Source: JACCYJ01 sp038198775 (GTDB lineage: Bacteria > Actinomycetota > Actinomycetes > Propionibacteriales > Nocardioidaceae). From it: DNA of 64,000 nt. Positions within the stretch are counted from its first letter, which is position 1; every line of letters begins with the position of its first letter. The stretch covers positions 1 through 64,000 of the forward strand of contig JBBPZV010000017.1 in the NCBI GenBank assembly GCA_038198775.1. The letters run 5' to 3'. Positions 8,186-16,319 of this stretch are shown here, one piece after another. The notes under the pieces are model-generated. The model was not told the DNA's origin. It saw only the letters and a program-made list of their open reading frames with translations, and did no database searches. The position numbers were made by a program, and so were the translations under genes.

Positions 8186-10447
8186 TCAGCCCAGCGCGGT
8201 GGGCAGGGGCGACGACCAGGCGGCCCGCACCTCATCCAGGGGCAGCGCGAAGTGTGCTTCGACGTCGAGGACCGGATCGGAACTGGCCCAGCCGATATGG
8301 CGGTGTGGGATCGCCGACCTTCCGCAGCTCTCGACGAACCCGCGACGGTCCGAGGAAGCCACCGCAACGATCGCGCGGGCACTGGACTCGCTGAAGAGCG
8401 CCAGGAACGGGTCGAGGTCGCTCGGCAGCCGCACCCGGGCACCGACGCCGTACCGCAGGCAGCACTCGACCAGCGCCTGCCCGAGCCCGCCACCCGACAG
8501 GTCGTGCGCGGCTCCCACGAGCCCGGCCCGCGAGGCCCGGTCCACCAGGTTGGCCAGCGCCTGCTCCGCCCCCCAGTCGACCCGCGGCGGGACACCGCCG
8601 AGGTGCCCGTGCAGCGCGTCCGCCCACTCCGTTCCGGACAGCTCCTCGTAGGTGTCCCCGAGCAGGTAGATGGCGTCGCCGGGCCGCCGGAATCCCTGCG
8701 AGACCCGCCGGGTCACGTCGTCCAGCACGCCGAGAACCCCGACCACCGGCGTGGGCAGGATCGCGCGGTCGCCGGTCTGGTTGTAGAAGGACACGTTGCC
8801 GCCGGTGACGGGAAGACCCAGCTCGCGACAGCCGTCGGTCAGCCCGGTCGTCGCCCGTTCGAACTGCCACATCACGCCGGGGTCCTCCGGGGAGCCGAAG
8901 TTGAGGCAGTCGGTGACCGCGACCGGCCGGGCACCCGTGACAGCCACGTTGCGGTACGCCTCCGCGAGTGCCAGCTGCGCGCCGGCGTACGGATCCAGCA
9001 TGGTGAAGCGGCCGTTGCCGTCGAGCGCTACCGCGATGCCCAGGCCGGTCTCCTCGTCGACACGGACGACGCCGGCGTCCTCAGGCTGCGCCAGCACGGT
9101 GTTGCCGCGGACGTACCGGTCGTACTGGTCGGTTATCCACGATGTGTCGGCCAGGTTCGGCGCGGCCACCAGCCGCAGCAACGTCTCGCGCAGCTCCGGA
9201 CCGGTCGCGGGCCTCGGTAGCTGCTCGGCGCGGTCCGCCTCCAACGCGTCCTGGCCGGCGGGACGGGAGTACGCGCGCTCGTAGACGGGTCCGTCGTGCG
9301 CCACCGTGCGTGGTGGCAGGTCGGCCACCGCCTCCCCCCGCCAGGTGACCACCAGCCGCTCACCGCTGGTTACCTCGCCGATGACGGTCGCATCCACCTC
9401 CCACTTCGCGCAGGTCTCCAGGAAGCGGTCGACGTCACCGGGCTCGGCCACCGCGAGCATCCGCTCCTGCGACTCGCTCATCAAGATCTCCTCCGGCGCC
9501 AGCGAGGAGTCCCGCAGCGGCACGGCGTCGAGCCGGATCGACATGCCACCGTCGCCGGCGCTGGCCAGTTCCGACGTGGCGCACGACAGCCCCGCGCCAC
9601 CTAGGTCCTGGATGCCGGCGACCAGGCCCCGCTCGAAGAGCTCGAGCGTGCACTCGATCAGCAGCTTCTCCAAGAACGGATCCCCTACCTGCACGCTTGG
9701 CCGTTTCGCCGAGCCGCCCGGCTGGAACGTCTCCGAGGCCAGCACCGAAACCCCGCCGATGCCGTCACCTCCGGTTCGGGCCCCGTACAAGATCACGGCG
9801 TTGCCGACGCCGCAGGCCCGCGCCAGGTGCAGCTGGTCGTGCCGCATCACCCCGACACAAAGCGCGTTGACCAGGGGGTTGCCGGCGTACGACGCGTCGA
9901 AGACCGTCTCCCCGCCGATGTTCGGCAGCCCCAGGCAGTTTCCGTAGCCGCCGACGCCGGCGACCACCGCCGGCAGTACCCGAGCGGTGTCCTCGACTTC
10001 CAGCGGACCGAAGCGCAACGAGTCCATCACCGCCACCGGTCGGGCCCCCATCGCAAGGATGTCGCGGACGATGCCGCCCACCCCGGTGGCCGCACCCTGG
10101 TACGGCTCCACGTAGCTGGGATGGTTGTGCGACTCGACCTTGAACGTCGCGGCGTGGCCCTGGCCGATGTCGACCACACCGGCGTTGTCGCCGATACCGG
10201 CCAGCAGCTTGCCGATCGGGGTCTGCGGCGGCAGGTCGGCGAACTTGCGCAGCAAGGTCTTGCTCGACTTGTACGAGCAGTGCTCGCTCCACATCACCGA
10301 ATAGACCGCGAGCTCGCAGCTGGTGGGCCGGCGCCGCAGGATCGCCCGGATGCGTGCGTACTCGTCGGCGCTGAGCCCGAGCTCGGCCCACGGCTGGGGC
10401 TGGTCCGGTGTCGCGGTGGCGCGCTCCACGCTGTCCACCGGGTTCAC
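8186..10447 (-). CDS. purL: Phosphoribosylformylglycinamidine synthase, large subunit
   Basis: The ATP-dependent synthetase subunit of the three-part FGAM synthase (PurLQS), which uses ammonia delivered by PurQ. It is 753 residues, typical of small (Bacillus-type) PurL rather than the fused 1300-residue form. The two PurM-like halves are visible: VYSVMWSEHCSYKSSKTLL and ESHNHPSYVEPYQGAATGVG in the first, and DCLNFGSPEDPGVMWQF, GGNVSFYNQT and HDLSGGGLGQALVE in the second. The partner genes purQ and purS lie about 2.3 kb upstream, separated by an acetyltransferase and two plus-strand genes. Confidence 0.96.
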   Translation of the reverse strand: MNPVDSVERATATPDQPQPWAELGLSADEYARIRAILRRRPTSCELAVYSVMWSEHCSYKSSKTLLRKFADLPPQTPIGKLLAGIGDNAGVVDIGQGHAATFKVESHNHPSYVEPYQGAATGVGGIVRDILAMGARPVAVMDSLRFGPLEVEDTARVLPAVVAGVGGYGNCLGLPNIGGETVFDASYAGNPLVNALCVGVMRHDQLHLARACGVGNAVILYGARTGGDGIGGVSVLASETFQPGGSAKRPSVQVGDPFLEKLLIECTLELFERGLVAGIQDLGGAGLSCATSELASAGDGGMSIRLDAVPLRDSSLAPEEILMSESQERMLAVAEPGDVDRFLETCAKWEVDATVIGEVTSGERLVVTWRGEAVADLPPRTVAHDGPVYERAYSRPAGQDALEADRAEQLPRPATGPELRETLLRLVAAPNLADTSWITDQYDRYVRGNTVLAQPEDAGVVRVDEETGLGIAVALDGNGRFTMLDPYAGAQLALAEAYRNVAVTGARPVAVTDCLNFGSPEDPGVMWQFERATTGLTDGCRELGLPVTGGNVSFYNQTGDRAILPTPVVGVLGVLDDVTRRVSQGFRRPGDAIYLLGDTYEELSGTEWADALHGHLGGVPPRVDWGAEQALANLVDRASRAGLVGAAHDLSGGGLGQALVECCLRYGVGARVRLPSDLDPFLALFSESSARAIVAVASSDRRGFVESCGRSAIPHRHIGWASSDPVLDVEAHFALPLDEVRAAWSSPLPTALG

Positions 10448-10456
10448 GACCGCAGG

Positions 10457-11017
10457 CTACTTGGCGGCCCACTCGTCGCGGCGCAGGCGATACAGGACGT
10501 GGCGGCGCAGCGGGCTGCCGGCCGGCAGCGCCGGGTGGTCGAAGTCCTCGGCCGGATCCCGGTGCAGTCCAAGACGCGCCATCACCCGGCGAGACGGCGT
10601 GTTGGGCACCGCGGTGAAGGACACCACCTCCGCCAGCTGGACCTCGCCGAAGCCGACCCGCAGCGCCTCGCGGGCCGCCTCGGTGGCGTACCCCTGGCCC
10701 CAAGCCGCCCTCGCAAGGCGCCAGCCGACCTCGATCGCCCCGGCGCAGGGCAGTGACTCCGACGCTGGGGAGAGGCCGGTGAAGCCGAGGAAGGCGCCGT
10801 CAGCTCGTCGCTCGAGCGCCCACAAGCCGTGGCCGTCACGCGCTAAGCGCGCCTGGATCCGGTCCACGAACGCGTCCGACTCGGCTCGCGTCAGTGGCGC
10901 CGGAAAGAAGCGCATCACCTCCGGGTCGGCGTTCATCGCGGCGAACGGCTCCCGGTCGGCGTCCGCCCAGCGCCGCATCACCAGCCGGAGCGTGGTCAAC
11001 CGAGCCGTCGCCGCCAC
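10457..11017 (-). CDS. GNAT-family N-acetyltransferase (RimJ/RimL-like)
   Basis: About 186 residues from GTG 11017. TARLTTLRLVMRRWADADRE is the common start of RimJ/RimL-type acetyltransferases. The acetyl-CoA-binding loop appears as ARAAWGQGYATEAAREALRV, followed by VSFTAVPNTPSRRVMARLGL, the usual last strand-helix. Such proteins acetylate amino groups of peptides, antibiotics or small molecules; the substrate cannot be read from sequence. It ends 9 bp before purL and is divergent from the EamA transporter (72-bp gap). The open frame extends much further upstream on this strand, but that stretch is antisense to real plus-strand genes. Confidence 0.82.
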   Translation of the reverse strand: MAATARLTTLRLVMRRWADADREPFAAMNADPEVMRFFPAPLTRAESDAFVDRIQARLARDGHGLWALERRADGAFLGFTGLSPASESLPCAGAIEVGWRLARAAWGQGYATEAAREALRVGFGEVQLAEVVSFTAVPNTPSRRVMARLGLHRDPAEDFDHPALPAGSPLRRHVLYRLRRDEWAAK

Positions 11018-11089
11018 GAGACGCAACGGTAGGGCTGGTGTCAACTCGCCCGGTGCAGTACGCCGGAACCCGGACCCTAGGCTCACCGG

Positions 11090-11923
11090 GTGGTCGTCGC
11101 GCTGGCGCTGGGATCGGCGCTGGCGTACGGCCTGTCGGACTTCTTCGGCGGGATGCTGGCCCGACGCCTGAGCGCCTGGACGGTGGCCGTTGTCGGGCAG
11201 TGCGCCTCGGCCGCATGTGTAACGCTCGTGGCGACGTTCGGCAACGGACACCCGAGCAAGACCGACCTTGCCTGGGGTTTGCTCGCAGGGATAGGAAACG
11301 GCACCGGGGGCGTCTTCCTCTACCGCGGTCTCGCCAGCGGGCGGATGAGCGTCGTCGCCCCGCTGTCGGCGGTCGGGGCCGCGCTGCTGCCGGTCGCCGT
11401 CGGGGTAGCAACCGGGGAGCGACCCAGCCCGCTGACCTGGGTCGGGCTCGGGTGCGCGTTCCCGGCGATCTGGCTGGTCTCCCGCAGCAGCGACGGGACC
11501 GGTTCGTCCGACGAGGGCTCGGGCGTGGTCGACGGCCTGCTCGCCGGGCTCGGCTTCGGTGTGCTCTTCGCCGCCCTCGGTCAGATCCCCGACGGAGCCG
11601 GGTTGTGGCCACTGGCACTGACCCAGGCGACCTCGGTTGTCGCCGTCGTCGCGCTCGCGGTCCTGGCGCGGAAGCCGTGGGTGCCCAACGACCGATACGC
11701 GGTGCGCGCGTTGGGCATCGGCGTTCTCGGCGCGCTGGCGACCACGTTGTTCCTGCTCGCTACCCAGACCGGGCTGCTCAGCGTCGCCAGCGTGCTGTCG
11801 TCGCTCTACCCCGCGGTCACCGTGGTGCTTGCCGTACTGCTGTTGCGGGAGCGGGTGCATCGGGTGCAGGGAGTGGGTCTGGCGCTGGCTCTCGCCGCCG
11901 TCGTCATGGTGGCCGCTGGCTGA
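11090..11923 (+). CDS. EamA/DMT-superfamily transporter
   Basis: A 277-residue inner-membrane protein with about ten hydrophobic helices in two halves, the EamA repeat. The first half contains ALAYGLSDFFGGMLARRLS and FLYRGLASGRMSVVAPLSAV. The second half ends TQTGLLSVASVLSSLYPAVT followed by VLLLRERVHRVQGVG. These motifs are characteristic of drug/metabolite exporters. The substrate is unknown. It begins at GTG 11090. It is followed on the same strand by a membrane-anchored protein; together they form a plus-strand insert within the minus-strand purine cluster. Confidence 0.85.
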   Translation: MVVALALGSALAYGLSDFFGGMLARRLSAWTVAVVGQCASAACVTLVATFGNGHPSKTDLAWGLLAGIGNGTGGVFLYRGLASGRMSVVAPLSAVGAALLPVAVGVATGERPSPLTWVGLGCAFPAIWLVSRSSDGTGSSDEGSGVVDGLLAGLGFGVLFAALGQIPDGAGLWPLALTQATSVVAVVALAVLARKPWVPNDRYAVRALGIGVLGALATTLFLLATQTGLLSVASVLSSLYPAVTVVLAVLLLRERVHRVQGVGLALALAAVVMVAAG

Positions 11924-12023
11924 GCGCCGGCAAACGTTTCCGCCCCGTCGCGCCTGCCACCCCCGTGGCATCGGCTGGCCTAGCCTGGCGGTGCGACTCA
12001 AAGGGAGCGCTGAGGCCTTGACG

Positions 12024-12731
12024 ATGCACGGACGTCACACCGCGACCCGCCGCTGGGCACCCTCCCTGCTCCTCGTGCTGGTGATCTCGGCGATGTCTGC
12101 GTCCGCCGGAGCGATCGGTTGGGTGCTGACCACGCGCACCTACGCTCCCAGTCCTCGCCAGCCCGTGGCCGCGTCGACCGTGGCGTCGTCGCCAACCGCC
12201 TTCTCGGTGGCAACGTCGGACTCCCTCGACCGGTGCCGGGGGCTGCTCGTCCGCCAGCTGCAGGTGGAGCTCGCCGCCGACGCCGCGATAGACCAGTGGC
12301 GGCGCCACAGCAAGGCCATGAACCGGCTGCTGGCCGACAACATGGGGTTTGCGCCGGTGACGCGCTACTGGACCCGGACCAGGCACGGCGCCCACCGCAA
12401 GGTGCGCGAGTTTCGGATGCTCGACCAGGCACTGCGACCCTCGGTGGGGACGTGCACCCGGCCGGTCGGGGAGGGGCTGACCTCGTACGAGCGCAGCAGC
12501 CTGCGCTCCTGCCGGAACGCGAGCGGCTCGTTGACCGGCTCGCTCGCTGCTGCCAGGGCGGCGATTGCGAGCTGGAGCCACCACATCCACGACATGGACG
12601 CTCTGCTCGCCGGCCGGATCACCCCGCACCGGGCAACCAAACGGTGGCTGCGCAGCTGGCGCAAGGGAGCCTGGCAGGTGCACTCGTACACTCGCCAGGC
12701 CCGCCAGGCCCGGCACAGCGTCTGCCGCTAA
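12024..12731 (+). CDS. Membrane-anchored extracytoplasmic protein, function unknown
   Basis: A 235-residue product from ATG 12024, with GAGG 8-9 nt upstream. Residues about 14-36 form one hydrophobic segment (SLLLVLVISAMSASAGAIGW) after a basic start, which fits a signal anchor. The rest is hydrophilic, basic and rich in W, H and R (SWSHHIHDMDALLAG, WRKGAWQVHSYTRQARQAR), with cysteines in RCRGLL, GTCTRP, RSCRN and the final VCR that could make two disulfides outside the cell. I recognise no named domain. Its TAA overlaps the purQ stop by three bases in a convergent arrangement. Confidence 0.7.
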   Translation: MHGRHTATRRWAPSLLLVLVISAMSASAGAIGWVLTTRTYAPSPRQPVAASTVASSPTAFSVATSDSLDRCRGLLVRQLQVELAADAAIDQWRRHSKAMNRLLADNMGFAPVTRYWTRTRHGAHRKVREFRMLDQALRPSVGTCTRPVGEGLTSYERSSLRSCRNASGSLTGSLAAARAAIASWSHHIHDMDALLAGRITPHRATKRWLRSWRKGAWQVHSYTRQARQARHSVCR

Positions 12732-13405
12732 CCGAGGTCCACCGAGAGGGCGGCGAGGACCGAAGTGAAGAAGCCGAGACCATCGGTTCCCGGCCCGCAC
12801 AGCGCATCGACCGCATGCTCGGGGTGCGGCATCAGCCCCACCACGTTGCCCCGTTCGCCGGCGATGCCGGCGATGGCGCGGGCGGAGCCGTTCGGGTTGT
12901 CGCCGAGATAGCGGACGACGACCCTGCCCTCGCCCTCGAGCTGGTCGAGCGTCGAGGCGTCCGCGGTGTAGGCGCCTTCGCCGTTCTTCACCGGAACCAC
13001 GATCCGCTGCCCCTGCTCGTACGCCGACGTCCACGCCGTACGCGTGCTCTCGACGGCCAGCTGCTGCTCGCGGCACACGAACCGGCGGTGGTTGTTGCGG
13101 ACCAGCGCCCCGGGAAGAAGGTGGGACTCGCACAGGATCTGGAAGCCGTTGCAGATGCCCAGCACCGGTAGCCCCCGCTGCGCCGCCGCGACGACAGCGC
13201 TCATCACCGGTGCGAACCGGGCGATCGCACCGCAGCGGAGGTAGTCACCGTAGGAGAAGCCGCCGGGCAGCACGACGGCGTCGACCCCGTGGAGGTGGGA
13301 GTCGCCGTGCCACAGCTGTCGCGCCTTCGCCCCGGCGAGGCGGACCGCGCGGACCGCGTCGACGTCGTCGAGCGAGCCGGGGAACGTGACGACCCCGACC
13401 CTCAT
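12728..13405 (-). CDS. purQ: Phosphoribosylformylglycinamidine synthase, glutaminase subunit
   Basis: A class I glutamine amidotransferase (225 residues) that supplies ammonia to PurL. It starts MRVGVVTFPGSLDD, has the nucleophile elbow GICNGFQIL with the catalytic Cys, and the His/Glu of the triad in MPHPEHAVD. GGFSYGDYLRCGAIA is the oxyanion-region motif of PurQ. It is preceded by purS with an ATGA 4-bp overlap, so the two are coupled. It converges with the plus-strand anchored protein at its 3' end. Confidence 0.96.
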   Translation of the reverse strand: MRVGVVTFPGSLDDVDAVRAVRLAGAKARQLWHGDSHLHGVDAVVLPGGFSYGDYLRCGAIARFAPVMSAVVAAAQRGLPVLGICNGFQILCESHLLPGALVRNNHRRFVCREQQLAVESTRTAWTSAYEQGQRIVVPVKNGEGAYTADASTLDQLEGEGRVVVRYLGDNPNGSARAIAGIAGERGNVVGLMPHPEHAVDALCGPGTDGLGFFTSVLAALSVDLG

Positions 13406-13656
13406 CCGGCGACCTGACCCACCCGTACGGTGAAGTCCTCGATAACGGGATTGGCCAGCAGCGTCGCGGCGAGCTCACGCACCTGGTCTAGGTGGGCCTC
13501 GGTCACCTCGCCGTCCAGCTCGAGCTCGAACCGCTTGCCCTGCCGGACGTCCCGGATGCCGTCGAATCCCAGCCGTCGCAGCGCCCCATGCACCGCCTTG
13601 CCCTGCGGATCGAGGATCTCGGGTTTGAGCATGACGTCGACGACGACGCGGGCCAC
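13402..13656 (-). CDS. purS: Phosphoribosylformylglycinamidine synthase subunit PurS
   Basis: The small bridging subunit of the PurLQS complex. 84 residues from GTG 13656, which has AGGAG eight bases upstream; a GTG at 13671 lies before that site and is unlikely. VARVVVDVMLKPEILDPQGK is the PurS family start, followed by LGFDGIRDVRQGKRFELELD and a closing LANPVIEDFTVRVG. It overlaps purQ as ATGA. Repeat copy B lies about 50 bp upstream. Confidence 0.94.
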   Translation of the reverse strand: MARVVVDVMLKPEILDPQGKAVHGALRRLGFDGIRDVRQGKRFELELDGEVTEAHLDQVRELAATLLANPVIEDFTVRVGQVAG

Positions 13657-13705
13657 TGGCGAGCTCCTCACCGCGGGCGGATGGGACGCTCGAGGATACG
13701 GCTGC

Positions 13706-13797
13706 TGCCGCTATCCCACGTTAACGTGGGATAGCCACGCTCCCAGTGGCGCGCAACCCACGGGAAGTGACGCTCAGCCGTTGGAAGCATGGACCCC
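13706..13797. repeat. Dispersed palindromic element, copy B
   Basis: This copy carries the perfect form of the first hairpin: arms GCTATCCCACGTT and AACGTGGGATAGC with no loop mismatch, at 13709-13734. The second and third arms follow as CTCCCAGTGG, CCCACGGGAAGTG and GCCGTTGGAAG. It begins about 50 bp from the purS start and ends directly at the stop codon of the acyl-CoA ligase. Confidence 0.88.
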
Positions 13798-13798
13798 C

Positions 13799-15349
13799 TC
13801 AGCCGAGCTCGCGCTTGAGGATCTTGCCGGTTGCGGTCATCGGCAACTGGTCGCGGAACTCGACGACCCGCGGATACTTGTACGACGCCATCTGCCCGCG
13901 GGCCCAGGCGACGAGTTCGGCCTCGCTGGTGGCGTCGCCGGGGGACTTGATCACGATCGCCTTGACCTCCTCGCCCAGCGCCGGGTCGGGAACGCCGATG
14001 ACCGCCGCCAGCGACACCGCGGGATGTGTCATCAACACCTCCTCGACCTCCCGGGGGTACACGTTGAACCCGCCGCGGATGATCATGTCCTTGGCCCGGT
14101 CGACGATGTAGTAGTAGCCGTCCTCGTCGCGCCGGGCCAGGTCACCGCTGCGGAACCAGCCGTCGCGCATGACCGCCGCGGTCTCCTCCGGACGCCGGTA
14201 GTAGCCCTTCATGACGTTGTGGCCACGGATCGCGATCTCTGCTACCGCGTCCGGCTCGCCGAGCTCGCGCCACTCGGGGTCGACGAGCTTGCACTCCACT
14301 CCCCAGATCGGGGTGCCGATGGAGCCAGCTCGAGGTTCCCGTTCGGGCGGGTTGAACGTCGCCACCGGCGACGTCTCCGACAGCCCGTAGCCCTCTTGGA
14401 TCTGTACGCCGAGGCGTGCCTTGACGTCCTTGATGATCTCAACCGGCAGCGACGACCCGCCGGAGACCGCGACCCGGAGCCGGCCCGCCAGGGCCTCGAC
14501 GTCGACGGACTCGTCGAGTGCTCCGAGCAGTGCCCAGTACATAGTGGGGACGCCGGCGAAGAACGTCACGCCCTCGGACTGCATCAGCGCCAGCGCCTGG
14601 GCCGCCGCGAAGCGTGGCAGCATCACCAGCGTGCCGCCGAGACCGAAGCCGGTGTTCATCACGACGGTCTGACCGAACGAGTGGAACAGCGGCAGCGTCG
14701 CGAGGTAGACGTCGTGGCCATCGGGGTGGCGGCCGAACAACCGCTCGTTGGCGACGCAGTTGAGCACCAGGTTGGCGTGACTCAGCTCGGCGCCCTTCGG
14801 CCGGCCGGTGGTGCCCGACGTGTAGAGGATGACGGCGGTGTCGGTGGCCTCGGTGAGGGCCGAGGCGAACGTCACCGGCTGGTCGGCGACTCGCTGCCCG
14901 AGCGTGGGGGCACCGCCGAGTGGAGACCCCGCGGACGGGTCGGCGGTGATGACGACGAAGTGTTCACACGCCTCCACCTTCTCGAAGCCGGCGTACCCCT
15001 CGGCGCCCATCGGCAGGTCGTCGGTGCCCTCGAAGCATAGGTACGCCCGCGCCTGCGAGTCCGTGAGGTGGTAGGCGACCTCACGGCGCTTGAAGAGCAC
15101 GTTGAGAGGGACGACGACCGCTCCGGCCTTGAGGATCCCGTAGTAGGCGATCGGGAAGTACGGGATGTTCGGGCAGGTCAGCGCGACCTTGTCACCGGGC
15201 TCGACGCCCAGCGACGCCAGCAGGTTCGCCACCTGGTTCGCGGCCGCGCCGACCTGCGCGTAGCTCATCCGAATCGCTCCGAGCACGACCGCGTCGCGGT
15301 CGGGCGCCGTGCGGACGCTGTCTTCGAGCAGCATCGCCAGGTTCAGCAA
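13799..15349 (-). CDS. Long-chain fatty-acid (acyl) CoA ligase
   Basis: An ANL-superfamily adenylating enzyme, 516 residues. Start TTG 15349 is chosen because AGGAGG lies six bases before it; the first ATG (15334) has no such site. The phosphate-binding loop is LYTSGTTGRPKGAELSH. Also present are EGYGLSETSP, the adenine/ribose region GWFRSGDLARRDEDGYYYIV and the C-terminal catalytic lysine in MTATGKILKRELG. Fatty-acyl rather than short-chain specificity is suggested by KDMIIRGGFNVYPREVEE but not proven. It sits between purC and purS, so it is a lodger in the purine operon; repeat copy B touches its 3' end. Confidence 0.9.
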   Translation of the reverse strand: MLNLAMLLEDSVRTAPDRDAVVLGAIRMSYAQVGAAANQVANLLASLGVEPGDKVALTCPNIPYFPIAYYGILKAGAVVVPLNVLFKRREVAYHLTDSQARAYLCFEGTDDLPMGAEGYAGFEKVEACEHFVVITADPSAGSPLGGAPTLGQRVADQPVTFASALTEATDTAVILYTSGTTGRPKGAELSHANLVLNCVANERLFGRHPDGHDVYLATLPLFHSFGQTVVMNTGFGLGGTLVMLPRFAAAQALALMQSEGVTFFAGVPTMYWALLGALDESVDVEALAGRLRVAVSGGSSLPVEIIKDVKARLGVQIQEGYGLSETSPVATFNPPEREPRAGSIGTPIWGVECKLVDPEWRELGEPDAVAEIAIRGHNVMKGYYRRPEETAAVMRDGWFRSGDLARRDEDGYYYIVDRAKDMIIRGGFNVYPREVEEVLMTHPAVSLAAVIGVPDPALGEEVKAIVIKSPGDATSEAELVAWARGQMASYKYPRVVEFRDQLPMTATGKILKRELG

Positions 15350-15363
15350 GGCACTCCTCCTAG

Positions 15364-16251
15364 TCAGGACCGGGAGCCGGGCTGGAACGGGTGGCCGGTG
15401 AGGCGCTGGTACGCCTCCAGGTAGCGGGTACGGGTGCGCGCTACGATCTCGTCGCTCAGCCGGGGCGGGGGTGCCCCGGAGGCGCGGTCCCACCCGCTCG
15501 CCGGCGAGGTGAGCCAGTCGCGCACGAACTGCTTGTCGTACGAGGGCTGCGGGCGGCCCGGGCGCCACTGGTCGGCCGGCCAGAAGCGCGACGAGTCCGG
15601 GGTCAGCAGCTCGTCGGCGAGCACGAGGGTGCCGTCGGGCCGCCTGCCGAGTTCGATCTTGGTGTCGGCGAGCAGGATGCCGCGGTCACGGGCGGTGCGC
15701 TCTCCCCGCGCGTAGACCGCCAAGGTGAGCCTGCGCAACCGCCCGGCCAAATCCGTGCCGACCCTTCCGGCGACCTGCTCGTGCGTCATCGCCTCGTCGT
15801 GCTCGCCGACCGGCGCCTTGGTCGTCGGGGTGAAGATCGGCTCCGGCAGCCGGGACCCCTCGGTCAACCCGGGCGGCAGCCGGAGGCCGCAGACGGTGCC
15901 CGACCGAACGTATTCAGCCCAGCCGGACCCGGTGAGGTATCCCCGGGCCACGCACTCCACCGGGACCATTTCGAGCCGCTCGCACACCACCGCTCGCCCC
16001 CGCACCCCCGCCGGCACTTCGGTGCCCACCACGTGGTTGGGCGCCAGGTCGGCGAGGCGGGCGAACCACCACAGCGACAGCCGGGTGAGCACCTCGCCCT
16101 TGTCGGGAATCGGCGGATCCAGCACATGGTCGTACGCGGAGATCCGATCCGAGGCCACCATCAGCAGCCGGCCGCTGGGCAGCTCGTAGAGCTCACGTAC
16201 CTTGCCGGAGTGGACGTGTCGGGCGCCGGCCAAGGCAGGGGCGGCTGTCAC
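15364..16251 (-). CDS. purC: SAICAR synthase
   Basis: Joins CAIR and aspartate with ATP. About 295 residues from GTG 16251; an in-frame start at 16293 would add a non-conserved leader. HSGKVRELYEL, the ATP-binding start, is followed by MVASDRISAYDHVL, VVGTEVPAGVRGRAVVC, YLTGSGW, DTKIELGR and DSSRFWPADQW, all family blocks. It ends 14 bp before the acyl-CoA ligase start and begins 68 bp after purB. Confidence 0.95.
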   Translation of the reverse strand: MTAAPALAGARHVHSGKVRELYELPSGRLLMVASDRISAYDHVLDPPIPDKGEVLTRLSLWWFARLADLAPNHVVGTEVPAGVRGRAVVCERLEMVPVECVARGYLTGSGWAEYVRSGTVCGLRLPPGLTEGSRLPEPIFTPTTKAPVGEHDEAMTHEQVAGRVGTDLAGRLRRLTLAVYARGERTARDRGILLADTKIELGRRPDGTLVLADELLTPDSSRFWPADQWRPGRPQPSYDKQFVRDWLTSPASGWDRASGAPPPRLSDEIVARTRTRYLEAYQRLTGHPFQPGSRS

Positions 16252-16319
16252 CGGCTCATCTTGGCAGGGGAACCTGGCGCCGGCGAGGGGCACCGTCTCG
16301 CCGGGCCGTCTGCCGGGTG

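Noticed and set aside
11929..11944. Possible third copy of the AAACGTTT hairpin
   Set aside because: Only one arm-like stretch (GGCAAACGTTTCCGCC) is present and the centre does not match; too short to claim.
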